A stretch of 64,000 bases of DNA from Crambe crambe. Taxonomy: Eukaryota; Porifera; Demospongiae; Poecilosclerida; Crambeidae. The notes under the pieces are model-generated. The model was not told the origin of the DNA. It saw only the letters and a program-made list of their open reading frames with translations, and did no database searches. The translations under genes and the position numbers were made by a program. How positions within the stretch are numbered: the stretch's first letter is position 1; the number at the start of each line of letters is the position of its first letter. Shown piece after piece: positions 20,573 to 31,377 of the stretch. Location of the stretch: positions 2,538,480-2,602,479 of the forward strand of contig OZ004593.1 in assembly GCA_963924555.1 (NCBI GenBank), read 5' to 3'.

Positions 20573-22366
20573 TTAATGGCCATTGTATTTTACAACTTTA
20601 TCGATTAGCAGGAAATATTTTTCACTGTTGTGTTCTAACCGATATGGTAAAGACTCTTCGATTTCGGCATTTATTTCTTTCTTCCGGAAACAAAGTTTAG
20701 TGTACATGAGTGCTAGTTTCATTTTTGTAAACTTAAGAGGCAAGAGTTTCCATATCAACAACATTAATCCATAGAGTGGGGGAATTAATAGTGAAAAATA
20801 TGCACTATAAGTGTAGAATACGTACGAGTAACTGTAAGCATCAATCGGATATACGAAATTCCCTTCAAGGAAGGCAAGAATCATCATATAGACATGAAAA
20901 ATTGTAACGAACATGACAATATCAATGATGTTATGATATTTATTTCTATATGGTCTGAAGATGGCTACTACAATGATGGCAGCTATCCAAATGTAGCATG
21001 CCCCTATTGGGTATATGAGGGGATGTACAGATACAAAGAAGTATACATGTGCTATTCGCATCATTAGATAACTAGCAGCAAAGTATCTTCGTTCTCGAGG
21101 CTTGTGGGTATAGGATCCCAACATGGCATCCATTAGAATATGGAGAGTGTGGCATTGATATTTTAACCTATTGAGCCATCTCTGGAAGCAATGAAAGGGA
21201 TAAAAGAAGAGAAAAATCGCAGGAAGGACATTAAACACTATGCTCAGTATGATAGCTAGTACCCCATAAGGCCAATGCTCTTTACCTAAATAATACATTG
21301 TGGAGTTATAATAAAAGAACCGTTTTCCTATACTACCTTTCATGTTGTAAATTTGTATTGGTGCCAATAGATCAGCAGATGTACTGAGTATCTTGACATA
21401 CGAGAGAAAATAGAAGGTAGCAAATGTTTCAATTAGAGACGTTTCTATGTCCCACTCTTTTCTGAAGTGACGGAAGCATGTGTATGCTGGTCTGCATAGC
21501 CACACAACCAGTCTGAAACGATCATGCAGTTTGACGAGTAGGTAAGTGAGGAGGACTAATATCATGGGATAGACTGCTACAATTTAATCAAGTGAGAGTA
21601 CCTGCAGAGCTGAGAGATGAGGGTGAAGGCAGAAAGGAGGGTAGAGCGAACGAAAGAAATCCAGATTCCACATTGAAACTCCAGTTACAGTATATTTAAT
21701 GATAATGCGATGCACTGGTGTAGCGCCTTTTGCTGAAGCAATTATGTGATAAGCTATTCCTGTTGTGGTTATCATTTGACTTACAGTGACATAGCCCATC
21801 ATGTATCCTTTAGTAACTGATATCCTGAAGGTAATGATGATGAAGTAGAAGACAGTGAGTGGGCCATAAGCCACTGCTATGTACTTGAGCCAGTTATACT
21901 TGTAGTCTGTGCACTCCACACATGATAAGTTGTAGGAGTAAACTGGTAAACCATAGCCTTCAATGCATTGTCCACACATTTTTCCAGTTCGTTTATGTGG
22001 CCCACAAGTTTCATTAGTGAGATCTTCAGTTTGGTTGGTTTTCAAGTTATATGTCATTCGATAAGACACGTAGCACGTATACGGACATGTCCCCACTAAT
22101 GGGGATGAACTTCCATTTTCATGGGCTGTCATGCAGAAGCAATTCTTCAAAGCATATGCTCCTCTCCCATCTTCACACTTGACTATCCCCCCAAGGTCAT
22201 TGCCACACTTACAGCTTTCATTTTGTGGTGAGGTCCAGGGAGGACATTGCTTATCAAGTGATGTCACAGAGTAACCATGAGTACTTGCTGCAAGTATAGC
22301 TACAAAAACCAGCCCTGTTAACTCCATCACATTCAAGTTCTTCAGGCTAGCTCTAATTGCATGCAA
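20573..22366 (-). pseudogene. CRM-8, full-length copy with a single nonsense codon
   Basis: The frame is collinear with the intact paralogues from the signal peptide (start at 22,366) to the tail. The only lesion I see is a TAC to TAA change in the LSLDYIVAVYP block at about 21,582-21,584, which splits it into 260- and 330-codon halves. The ectodomain has CPPWTSPQNESC, CPYTCYV, CGPHKRTGKMCGQC and YNLSCVEC. The tail has ESLPYRLEHNSEKYFLL, so the dileucine motif is retained. A single lesion may mean a very recent pseudogene, a segregating null allele, or a sequencing error. Without the stop it would be an ordinary member of about 596 residues. Confidence 0.85.
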
Positions 22367-22948
22367 AATAGAGGAATCGATGATTGATGTTTATGGGAGC
22401 ACAGTTTATTCATATTCACCACCCACCATTGTGTATTTATCAATGTGAGAAAAATAACACGGTAGTCACTCTTGGTTTGTTTAGGTTAGATAATCTGCAG
22501 ATAATGTTATATAAAATGTCTGTTAGCTAATAACTCAAGAGATGCAGCTGCACTAAACATTAGTCACAAAAATCAAGGAATGATGTGTACACACGTTCAT
22601 CTCATGGTTATAGTATGTGCATCTCATAATAATATATACATATATATTAAATTTGTAGCTCAATGATACCTGAACTGCTATCATCTCTTGTAGTTATAAG
22701 CAAGCAGAAAAACAAACTCATGCAAGATTCAGTGGAGCTTTATTGGAGGGGGTTTCCTCTTGACTGTACGTGTAACAGAATTGATTATCAAATCATAAAC
22801 ATGTCAATAGTGCATGAGCTTTGTGATTACTGCTATGAGTTACTTAAGTGGAGTTATATTGGCATTAATTATAATTATCATACGTATACATGTTGCTTTC
22901 AAAAATTTCATATTGTGAACTCTTTGTTATATAACATAATTATGATCA
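22367..22948. other. Spacer upstream of CRM-8
   Basis: I see no gene. The sequence is AT-rich. Small open frames exist but have no family features. Confidence 0.45.
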
Positions 22949-23455
22949 TATACCGTAATCGTATAAATTTTTGGAGATTTAAAATTTCGTGATTTCCGGA
23001 GTTGTTCCTATAATAAAAATTTTCTGCGGTCTAATTTTCGTAGCAAGCACATGTGCATAAATCATTGCCTGCTGCTGGAGCCGAGTGACATGCATGATGG
23101 CTACTTTCTTGTGATTCGTGGCTACTAAAGAGAAATCTAGATAGTCCCCAAAAAGAAGAAAAGCTGGGCTGGCGACGGCCAGACTAAAATCTAGACTGCT
23201 ATGGAAGGTGAGACGCTTCGTTGTAAAAGCAAGAGAGACAGATAACGGCCATAATCCCAGAAATGAAGCATGATACTCTCGTCTCGATCTCACAGACCAG
23301 GTTTTTTTTCCAGCTGATATCAATATTGCATCGCACATGCATGCGCATCGTCATCATATATGACGTCAGACTGCGCGCGTTTATTATTTTCGAGGATTCT
23401 GATCGACTACGAAAAAAACAAAAATAGAACCCCATCGACAATTTATATGACTACG
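22949..23455. repeat. Possible MITE bounded by TACCGTA/TACGGTA
   Basis: A TACCGTA at 22,953 and its complement TACGGTA at 23,451-23,457 bound about 500 bp. The left part (AATTTTTGGAGATTTAAAATT and AATTTTCGTAGCA words) resembles the AT-rich stretch at 11,650-11,780. A TGACGTCA lies at 23,361-23,369. There is no convincing coding sequence. This is weak evidence for a single decayed element. Confidence 0.3.
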
Positions 23456-24240
23456 GTAGCTATAACATGACTTTAATATATATTCCATTAATTAAACTGC
23501 TATAAAGTTCTCGGTCTTTATAGCTATGATGTCTTCCTCCTTGGATATGTATAGAGTCTTCTTTAGTTCACTATGAATAAGTGCATACAATAATGAAAAG
23601 AAAAAGATGATATAGCAAGTGCATAATAGCTGGACATAGGGGTGAGTGACGGGAGCTCTTCACTCACCCTATAACTGAGAAGAATCTCGCCCGAGTAATG
23701 TTGAACTCAGACTTGTGAGTGTGACTCCTGCAAAGCCATGCTATTGTTGTCATGCACTAGCAAGCACATAGATATGGACAGCTACACACAGAATCATCAT
23801 ACAAACAAGCCTGAAAGTCAGTCATTTACCCAGTGATAATGTGTTGGCTAGTCAGCCAATCAGGTGGAAGATAATGGTTGCCTTGGAAATTATAACTGTG
23901 AATGGCCTTGTCCTTGGGCTGTGTCTTTGGACTCGGACCACTCACAATCATAACAGCACTGTGCTATAACTATTACATACAGTACTGTACTCCTTTGATA
24001 ATGTCAGTTATAATTTCAGTAGCTCTTTAAACACAAAAATAATGCTAAGTGTATGAGCAGTTACTCACAAGTAATCGACTAAAGCTAAGAAAATTAACAG
24101 ATCGCATTGAAATGCACATAATTATCTTTATGATTAATTAGCTATGTGCTACATAGGAAAAAAAATAATCATTTTTTTTGACTGTATTGTAGAAATCACT
24201 CTTACTACGTATTATGTTATGTACTTGAGAGCAAACATTT
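23456..24240. other. Spacer 3' of CRM-9
   Basis: No gene is recognised. A compact dyad, GGGTGAGTGACGGGAGCTCTTCACTCACCC-like, sits at 23,641-23,670 (two 10-bp arms around a short loop). From about 23,990 to 24,240 the sequence resembles the 3' flanks of CRM-10 and CRM-12 (26,395-26,607 and 39,910-40,114). Confidence 0.5.
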
Positions 24241-25975
24241 TCAATGGCCACTGCTATATTGTACAACTCCATCGGTTAGTAGACGATCTTTTTCACAGTC
24301 ATGCTCTAATCTATATGGCAAGGATTCTTCGACTTCTCTTTCTTTTTTCCAGAAGTGAAGTTTGGTGTAGACAAGTATTAATTTAGTTTTGATGAACTTG
24401 AGGGGCAAGAGTCTCCATATCATCAGTAGTAGCCCATAGGCAGGTAGCATTAAGAATGATAAGCATGAAATATCAATGTAGACATAGCTATTATAAGTGT
24501 GGGTATCCATGGGAGATACAAGGATACTTTCCAGGTAAGTAAGGAGCATCAAAAAACCATTGAGGATGGAAGCAAATAATGCTATATCTATAAAGTTATG
24601 CCATGTCTTCTTATAAGGTCTGAAGAGAGCTACTGCAAGGATGACAGATATCAAAATATAGCATATCCCTATTAAGTATACAAGGGGATGTACTACTATA
24701 GCAACGCACACATGTGCCATTCTCAGTATCATATAAATAGTTGCAAAGTATCTTCGTTCCTGAGGCCTGTGGCTGTAACATCCTAGTATGACATCCATGA
24801 AGATATGGAGGGAGTGAAAATGATATCTCGACCTATTGAGGCACCTCTGGAAGCAGTGAAAGGGGTACAAAGAGAGAATAATCATGGGAAGAACATTGAA
24901 GACTGTGCTCACTAAGATAGCTAGCACTCCATAAGGCCAGTGCTCCTTACCAAAATATCGTATTGTGGCATTGTAATGAAAAAAGCGTTCTCCTAAATTA
25001 CCATTTATGTCATAAAATCTTGATGGTGTAAATAAATCAGCTGATATACTGAGTATCTTGACATACGAGAGGAGATAGAAAGTAGCAAATGCTTCAATTA
25101 GAGAAGTCTTTATGTCCCATTCTTTTCTGAAGTGACGGAAGCATGTGTATGCTGGTCTGCACAGCCACACAACCAGTCTGAAACGATCATGCAGTTTGAC
25201 GAGTAGGTAAGTGAGGAGGACTAATATCATGGGATAGACTGCTACAATGTAATCAAGTGAGAGTACCTGCAGAGCTGAGAGATGAGGGTGAAGGCAGAAA
25301 GGAGGGTAGAGTGAACGAAAGAAATCCAAATTCCAAAAAGAAACACTTGCTATTAAGTATTTCATTTGTGAATGACGAATTGGCGCATATGGCACATTCA
25401 GTACTACCAAGGCCAGTTAGCATTTGACTTACAGTAACATAAGCCACCATGTATCCTTTAGTAACTGATACCCTAAAGATGATGATGGTGAAGTAGAAGA
25501 CAGTGAGTGGGCCATAAGCTACTGCTATGTACTTGAGCCAGTTATATTTGTAGTTTGTGCACTCCACACATGATAAGTTGTAGGAGTAAGCAGGCAAGCC
25601 ATAGCCTTTGATGCATTTTCCACACATTTTCCCTCTTCTTTTATGAGGCCCACACGTTTCATTATTAAGATCTTCTGTTGCATTAGTGTTTATGGGATGA
25701 GTCATCTTGATTGTTATGTAACATGTGTAAGGACATATCCCTACTAATACTGAATTGCTATTTCTGATTTCTTGTGTCGTCATGCAGAAACAGTTCTTCA
25801 AAGCAAATGCTCCTCTTTTATCTTCACACTTGACTATTCCTTCAAGGTCATTGCCACACTTACAGCTTCCATTTTGTGGTGAGGTCCAGGGAGGACATTG
25901 ATGATCGAGTGGTGGACCACTATAAGCATCCATACAGGAAATTATCATAAATATTACCAGAAAATGGAGTGCCAT
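24241..25975 (-). pseudogene. CRM-9, copy with an 11-bp deletion
   Basis: The N-terminal part (from the preferred start MALHFLV at 25,975) and the C-terminal 389 codons are both open, but in different frames. Compared with CRM-10, 11 bp are missing at about 25,415 (within the TMKVV block after VTVSQM). The upstream frame extends to 26,095, but that extension runs through a TATAAAAA box, so I prefer 25,975. The ectodomain differs from CRM-10 in the EIRNSNSVLVG and TNATEDL variants, which it shares with the two halves of CRM-11. The tail has ESLPYRLEHDCEKDRLL. Confidence 0.87.
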
Positions 25976-26072
25976 GAACTCTGTATCAAACTTTTCAAAT
26001 TTATTCTGATGAATCGCCTTCTGTTTCCTGTAATTTATAGCTTTTTGTGCTTGAAAAACCACCTCTTTGAAG

Positions 26073-26080
26073 TTTTTATA
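26073..26080 (-). promoter_or_regulatory. TATA-like box upstream of CRM-9
   Basis: TATAAAAA on the minus strand, about 98 bp before the preferred ATG at 25,975 and inside the longer open frame. If this is the TATA box, the N-terminal extension (MYRRIYKNF and onward) is not translated. The same sequence precedes the CRM-11 5' half at about 39,637-39,644. Confidence 0.4.
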
Positions 26081-26095
26081 AATTCTTCTATACAT

Positions 26096-26607
26096 GGTTA
26101 GCTAACAAAAGGATTGAAAAGTCAACGCTCTCTGTTATTGTATATGGCTCATTCACATGATGTACGTACAATACCTAGTACTTAGTACTTCATGACAGAC
26201 ACAAAAAAACATGCTCTAAAAAAAGCACACTTTTTCATAGTCAAACTATGGTTATCTGGACACCTTTGTCCAAACTTTTTTCCAGACTGCTGGATGAGTG
26301 AACTAGTCCAGATAAGTGTGGTTATGCTGTGTTATAAGCCTAGAACAGTGTAGATACTATTGATTATTGTTATGCAGTTGCTAATTATGTGCCTGTGAAT
26401 ATCAGTTATAATTTCAGTAGCTCTTTTAGATACAAAATAATATGAGCAGTTACTCACAAGTAATCAACTAAAGCTAAGAAAATAAACAAATCACGTTGAA
26501 ATGCACATATCTTCATGATTAATTATGTGCTACATAGGAAAAAAACAACAAATAATCTTGACTGTATTGTAGAAATCACTCTTATATGTACATGAGAGCA
26601 AACATTT
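26096..26607. other. Spacer CRM-9/CRM-10 with a small inverted element
   Basis: I see no gene. The stretch recurs at 39,660-40,114 between CRM-11 and CRM-12. At about 26,243-26,330 is a small dyad, TATGGTTATCTGGAC facing GTCCAGATAAGTGTGGTTAT, also present at about 39,763-39,848. It may be a short MITE. Confidence 0.55.
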
Positions 26608-28347
26608 TCAATGGCAACTGTTATATTGTACAACTCCATCGTTTAGTAGACGATCCTTTTCGCAGTCATGCTCTAATCTATATGGCAAGGATTCTTTAAC
26701 TTCTCTTTCTTTTTTCCAGAAGTGAAGTTTAGTGTAGACAAGTATTATTTTAGTTTTGATGAACTTAAGAGGCAGGAGTCTCCATATCATCAATAGTAAC
26801 CCATAGGCAGGTAGCATTAAGAATGATAAACATGAAATATTAATGTAGATATAGCCATAAGTGTGGGTATCCATGGGAGATACAAAGATACTTTCCAGGT
26901 AAGTAAGGAACATCAATAAACCATTGAGGATGGAAGCAAATAATGCTATATCTATAAAGTTATGCCATGTCTTCTTATAAGGTCTGAAGAGAGCTACTGC
27001 AAGGATAACAGATATCAAAATATAGCATATCCCTATTAAGTATACAAGGGGATGTACTACTATAGCAACGCACACATGTGCCATTCTCAGTATCATATAA
27101 ATAGCTGCAAAGTATCTTCGTTCCCGAGGCCTGTGGCTGTAACATCCTAATATGGCATCCATGAAGATATGGAGGGAGTGAAAATGATATCTCGACCTAT
27201 TGAGGCACCTCTGGAAGCAGTGAAATGGGTACAAAGAGAGAATAATCATGGGAAGAACATTGAAGACTGTGCACACTAAGATAGCTAGCACTCCATAAGG
27301 CCAGTGCTCCCTACCAAAATATCGCATTGTGGCATTGTAACGAAAAAAGCATTCTCCTAAATTGCCATTAATGTCATAAAATCTTGATGGTGTTAATAGA
27401 TCAGCTGATATACTGAGTATCTTGACATACGAGAGGAGATAGAAAGTAGCAAGTGCTCCAATGAGAGAAGTCTTTATGTCCCATTCTTTTCTGAAGTGAC
27501 GGAAGCATGTGTATGCTGGTCTGCACAGCCACACAACCAGTCTGAAACGATCATGCAGTTTGACGAGTAGGTAAGTGAGGAGGACTAATATCATGGGATA
27601 GACTGCTACAATGTAATCAAGTGAGAGTACCTGCAGAGCAGAGAGATGAGGGTTAAGGCAGAAAGGAGGGTAGAGCGAACGAAAGAAATCCAGATTCCAA
27701 AAAGAAACACTTGCTATAAAGTATTTCATTTTTGAATGACAAATTGGCGCATATGGCACATTCAGTACTACCAAGGCCACTACTTTCATAGTTACCATTT
27801 GACTTACAGTAACATAAGCCACCATGTATCCTTTAGTAACTGATACCCTAAAGATGATGATGATGAAGTAGAAGACAGTGAGTGGGCCATAAGCCACTGC
27901 TATGTACTTGAGCCAGTTATACTTGTAGTCTGTACACTCCACACATGATAGGTCATAAGAGTAAGCAGGCAAGCCATAGCCTTCGATGCATTTTCCACAC
28001 ATTTTCCCTCTTCTTTTATGAGGCCCACATGTTCCATTATTAAGATCTTCTGTTTGGTTAGTGTTTATAAGATGAGTCATACTGATACTTAAGATGCATG
28101 TGTAAGGACATATCCCTACTAATACTGAATTGCTATTTTCTTGTGTCGTCATACAGAAACAGTTCTTCAAAGCAAATGCTCCTCTTTTATCTTCACACTT
28201 GACTATTCCTTCAAGGTCATTGCCACACTTACAGCTTCCATTTTGTGGTGATGTCCAGGGAGGACATTGATGATCTAGTGATGGACCACTATAAGCATCC
28301 ATACAGGAAATTATTATTGTAAATATTACCAGAAAATGGAGTGCCAT
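26608..28347 (-). CDS. CRM-10, Cys-rich multipass membrane protein (intact)
   Basis: This single-exon gene is 579 residues long from MALHFLV at 28,347. The frame opens 19 codons earlier at 28,404, but a hydrophobic signal sequence begins at MALHFLV. It has the complete ectodomain (CPPWTSPQNGSCKCGNDL, CFCMTTQ, CPYTCIL, CGPHKRRGKMCGKC, YDLSCVEC), eight or nine membrane segments and a tail with ESLPYRLEHDCEKDRLL. The last ectodomain sequon is kept (D-L-S replaces N-L-S, so the glycosylation asparagine is lost while the cysteines remain). It is almost identical to CRM-12, 13.5 kb away, which points to a recent tandem duplication. Confidence 0.9.
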   Translation of the reverse strand: MALHFLVIFTIIISCMDAYSGPSLDHQCPPWTSPQNGSCKCGNDLEGIVKCEDKRGAFALKNCFCMTTQENSNSVLVGICPYTCILSISMTHLINTNQTEDLNNGTCGPHKRRGKMCGKCIEGYGLPAYSYDLSCVECTDYKYNWLKYIAVAYGPLTVFYFIIIIFRVSVTKGYMVAYVTVSQMVTMKVVALVVLNVPYAPICHSKMKYFIASVSFWNLDFFRSLYPPFCLNPHLSALQVLSLDYIVAVYPMILVLLTYLLVKLHDRFRLVVWLCRPAYTCFRHFRKEWDIKTSLIGALATFYLLSYVKILSISADLLTPSRFYDINGNLGECFFRYNATMRYFGREHWPYGVLAILVCTVFNVLPMIILSLYPFHCFQRCLNRSRYHFHSLHIFMDAILGCYSHRPRERRYFAAIYMILRMAHVCVAIVVHPLVYLIGICYILISVILAVALFRPYKKTWHNFIDIALFASILNGLLMFLTYLESIFVSPMDTHTYGYIYINISCLSFLMLPAYGLLLMIWRLLPLKFIKTKIILVYTKLHFWKKEREVKESLPYRLEHDCEKDRLLNDGVVQYNSCH

Positions 28348-28404
28348 GAACTCTGTGTCAAACTTCTCCAATTTATTCTGATGAATTGATTCCGTTTCTT
28401 GCAA

Positions 28405-28755
28405 TTTATGTAGCTTTTTGTGCTTGAAAAACTACCTTATGTAATGTTTAATAGATGACCCATAATATCAAACTGAAGTAAGACTGTGTTTGTGGATGAT
28501 GGGATGATGATTAAGAAATGATAATGACGTAAACGACGTAAATAAAATAATATTTAGCTATAATAATCATAATATATTACACAAGATCAGATGTAACTGA
28601 AATGAAAAGTAACCGAAAACTATCCAATAAAGAATGCTCATAACTAGCATACCCCAAGTTAAAAAGTCCCCAGCACAGCAGAAGCATTGCCTCTTTCTAT
28701 ATCCATTGACAAGTTTTTGAACTAAATAAAAATAAGACTTATAATCTCTCTTCTC
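28405..28755. other. Flank shared by CRM-10 and CRM-12, with LINE 3' tail
   Basis: The sequence is nearly identical to 41,912-42,237. The part from about 28,560 to 28,755 corresponds to the 3' tail of the LINE-like remnant that continues at 42,240. Here it is fused directly to the truncated CRM-11 3' half at about 28,756. No separate gene is present. Confidence 0.65.
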
Positions 28756-29357
28756 TTTCATGTGTATGCTGGTCTGCACAGCCACACAACCAGTCTGAAA
28801 TGATCATGCAGTTTGACGAGTAGGTAAGTGGGGAGGACTAATATCATGGGATAGACTGCTACAATGTAATCAAGTGAGAGTACCTGCAGAGCTGAGAGAT
28901 GAGGGTGAAGGCAGAAAGGAGGGTAGAGCAAACAAAAGAAATCCAGATTCCAAAAAGAAACACTTGCTATTAAGTATCTTATTTGTGAATGACGAATTGG
29001 CGCCTAGGGCACATTCAGTACTACCAAGGCCACTACTTTCATAGTTACCATTTGACTTAGAGTAACATATGTCCTTTAGTAACTGATATCCTGAAGATGA
29101 TGACGATGAAGTAGAAGACAGTGAGTGGGCCATAAGCCACTGCTATGTACTTGAGCCAGTTATATTTGTAGTTTGTGCACTCCACACATGATAAGTTGTA
29201 GGAGTAAGCAGGCAAGCCATAGCCTTCGATACATTTTCCACACATTTTCCCTCTTCTTTTATGAGGCCCACACGTTTCATTATTAAGATCTTCTGTTGCG
29301 TTAGTGTTTATGGGATGAGTCATCTTGATTGTTATGTGACATGTGTAAGGACATATC
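28756..29357 (-). pseudogene. CRM-11, 3' half (split by repeat island)
   Basis: On the minus strand the homology begins at the ICPYTC box, immediately after the first hairpin of the island. It runs through CGPHKRRGKMC, YNLSCVECTNYKYNW and membrane segment 1, loses frame near 29,065 (a deletion of about 15 bp in the VAYVTVSQ block), continues to the RPAYT box and is then truncated. The THPINTNATEDL and CTNYKYNW variants match CRM-9. The missing N-terminal part lies at 39,302-39,540. Everything after the third membrane segment is missing. Confidence 0.85.
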
Positions 29358-30507
29358 AGAGAGTGCGGTAGCACTCTCTAAGTAGGGATGGCAGGTCAAA
29401 GTCCATAGGACAGTATAAACTAAAAACTCTTCTTTCTCTTCTACCCTTACTCTACAGGTTCTCAGAAGGCTACAGTGAATTATTATATCTACAAAGAAGA
29501 GAGGAGAATGTTTAAAAGCCAAAAATTCATTCGCCAACATAAGAAAAAAACGAGTTCTAAAATTGACTTTTCGTTCTTTTTCTTTATCAGAGAGTGCGCT
29601 AGCACTCTCTAAGTAGGGATGGCGGGTCAAAGGTCATAAGACTGTATAAACTAAAAACTCTTCTTTCTCTTCTACCCTTGCTCTACAGGTTCTCAGAAGG
29701 CTACAGTGAGATACTACTTCTACAAAGAAGAGAGGAGAGTGTTCAAAAATCAAAAATTCATTCGCTAACATAAGAAGAAAACGAGTTCTAAAATTGATTT
29801 TTGTTCATTTTCTTTATCAGAGAGTGCGCTAGCACTCTCTAAGTAGGGATGGCGGGTCAAAGGTCATAAGACTGTATAAACTAAAAGCTCTTCTTTCTCT
29901 TCTACCCTTACTCTATAGGTTCTCAGAAGGCTACAGTGAATTATTACATCTACAAAGAAGAGAGGAGAATGTTCAAAAATCAAAAATTCATTCGCTAACA
30001 TAAGAAAAAAACGATGTCTAAAATTGACTTTTGTTCTTTTTCTTTATCAGAGAGTGCGCTAGCACTCTCTAAGTAGGGATGGCGGGTCAAAGGTCATAAG
30101 ACTGTATGAACTAAAAACTCTTCTTTCTCTTCTACCCTTGCTCTACAGGTTCTCAGAAGGCTACAGTGAATTATTACATCTACAAAGAAGAGAGGAGAAT
30201 GTTCCAAAACCAAAAATTCATTCGCTAACATAAGAAAAAAACGATGTCTAAAATTGACTTTTGTTCTTTTTCTTTATCAGAGAGTGCGCTAGCACTCTCT
30301 AAGTAGGGATGGCGGGTCAAAGGTCATAAGACTGTATAAACTAAAAACTCTTCTTTCTCTTCTATCCTTGCTCTACAGGTTCTCAGAAGGCTACAGTGAG
30401 ATACTACTTCTACAAAGAAGAGAGGAGAGTGTTCAAAAACCAAAAATTCATTCGCTAACATAAGAAAAAAACGAGTTCTAAAATTGACTTTTGTTCATTT
30501 TCTTTAT
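29358..30507 (+). repeat. Five tandem 230-bp units, each beginning with a hairpin
   Basis: Units start at 29,358, 29,589, 29,819, 30,049 and 30,279 (periods 231, 230, 230, 230). Each begins AGAGAGTGC-GSTA-GCACTCTCT, a 9-bp stem with a four-base loop, followed by AAGTAGGGATGGC and ending in TTCTTTATC. The first unit has a GGTA loop and several private variants, which it shares with an isolated unit at 36,108-36,338. Units 2-5 have GCTA loops. No open frame spans the units. Each has a pyrimidine tract followed by CTACAGG, resembling a splice acceptor. Confidence 0.95.
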
Positions 30508-31377
30508 AATAATAATAATAATAATAAGGATAATAAATATAAGATCAACGCCCCGACTTACTGGCTATAGTCATCAAAATTCTGCTTTGGCCATCTGTTA
30601 GAGCGGCACCTAGAGGCTGATCTTTTGCTATTAGTTTTGACTAAGGCTCTACTTCACTATTCGATAGCACTCGGCACTAGCTAATCTTTCTACGCCATTT
30701 TGAAGCGCACGTCGGTAGGGGGCGGGGCCTATGGGCGGAGCCACGAAAACTTCAGTAGCTCTGCTAGCTAGGCTTAGGTCTTCAGTTTAATCGTTTAGCT
30801 AGCTATTTATTCTTATCTGATGATGTTCCAGTCACTCCTTACTGAATTATAGTACAGATGCTCATCCTATAGTAGTATTATAGCCAGTACTTGGCTGTAG
30901 TGTAGTCACCATGCTCAGTTACATTGCTATAGCTGATATTAAATAGCTAATAGACAAAACTGAATAGCTAAACAAATTCTTTAACCAGTGAAGAAAAAGA
31001 TTAAGGTTTATGTAGAGCTGGCTTTGTACTGTACTGTAGCTTCATCACTGCATACTCTCAGTTGAAGTGACGGTCAATGCAAGCACTAAGAAAAAGGATG
31101 GAAACAAGTGAGCACAAAAAATTTCTTCTAAATAAAAAGGTTAAGTAGGGATAGCCTAAAATCTAGCTGGGCTATATAATGTACTGCAGCCTAGCTCGTA
31201 TGAAAACAATCCCTACTTTTACAACTGCCGTAGCTAGCTATAGGTAGTGGATGTAAATGTAGGGATTGTTTTCATACGAGCTAGGCTGCAGTACATTATA
31301 TAGCCCAGCTAGATTTTAGGCTATCCCTACTTAACCTTTTTATTTAGAAGAAATTTTTTGTGCTCACTTGTAATAAT
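30508..31377 (+). repeat. Large unit U1 with GC-box and YY1-like motifs
   Basis: It begins with an (AAT)n tract and AAGGATAATAAATATAAGAT, then CATCAAAATTCTGCTTTGGC, ACGCCATTTTGAAGCGCACG, the GGGGGCGGGGC box and GGGCGGAGCC, an AT-rich body, and foldback B1 at its 3' end. The order repeats in U2 (31,378-32,073), U3 (32,074-32,997) and U4 (32,998-33,161 plus 35,375-36,091). CGCCATTTTG matches the YY1 consensus and GGGGCGGGGC matches an Sp1 GC box. No protein is encoded. Confidence 0.85.
31104..31371. repeat. Foldback element, family B, copy 1
   Basis: This is a 268-bp near-perfect palindrome with arms of about 120 bp. The terminus is ACAAGTGAGCACAAAAAATT, with GTTAAGTAGGGATAGCC further in and CAATCCCTAC near the centre. 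The asymmetric loop is ACAACTGCCGTAGCTAGCTA-like. Each copy ends one large unit and is followed by AATAAT. Confidence 0.92.

Noticed and set aside
22979..23441. Two overlapping minus-strand frames of 119 and 80 codons upstream of CRM-8.
   Set aside because: There are no family motifs, composition is like the surrounding AT-rich MITE-like sequence, and no splice context supports a gene.
29358..30507. The five evenly spaced hairpin units looked at first like a CRISPR array.
   Set aside because: The repeated part is the whole 230-bp unit, not a short repeat with unique spacers. There are no cas genes, and the genome is animal.
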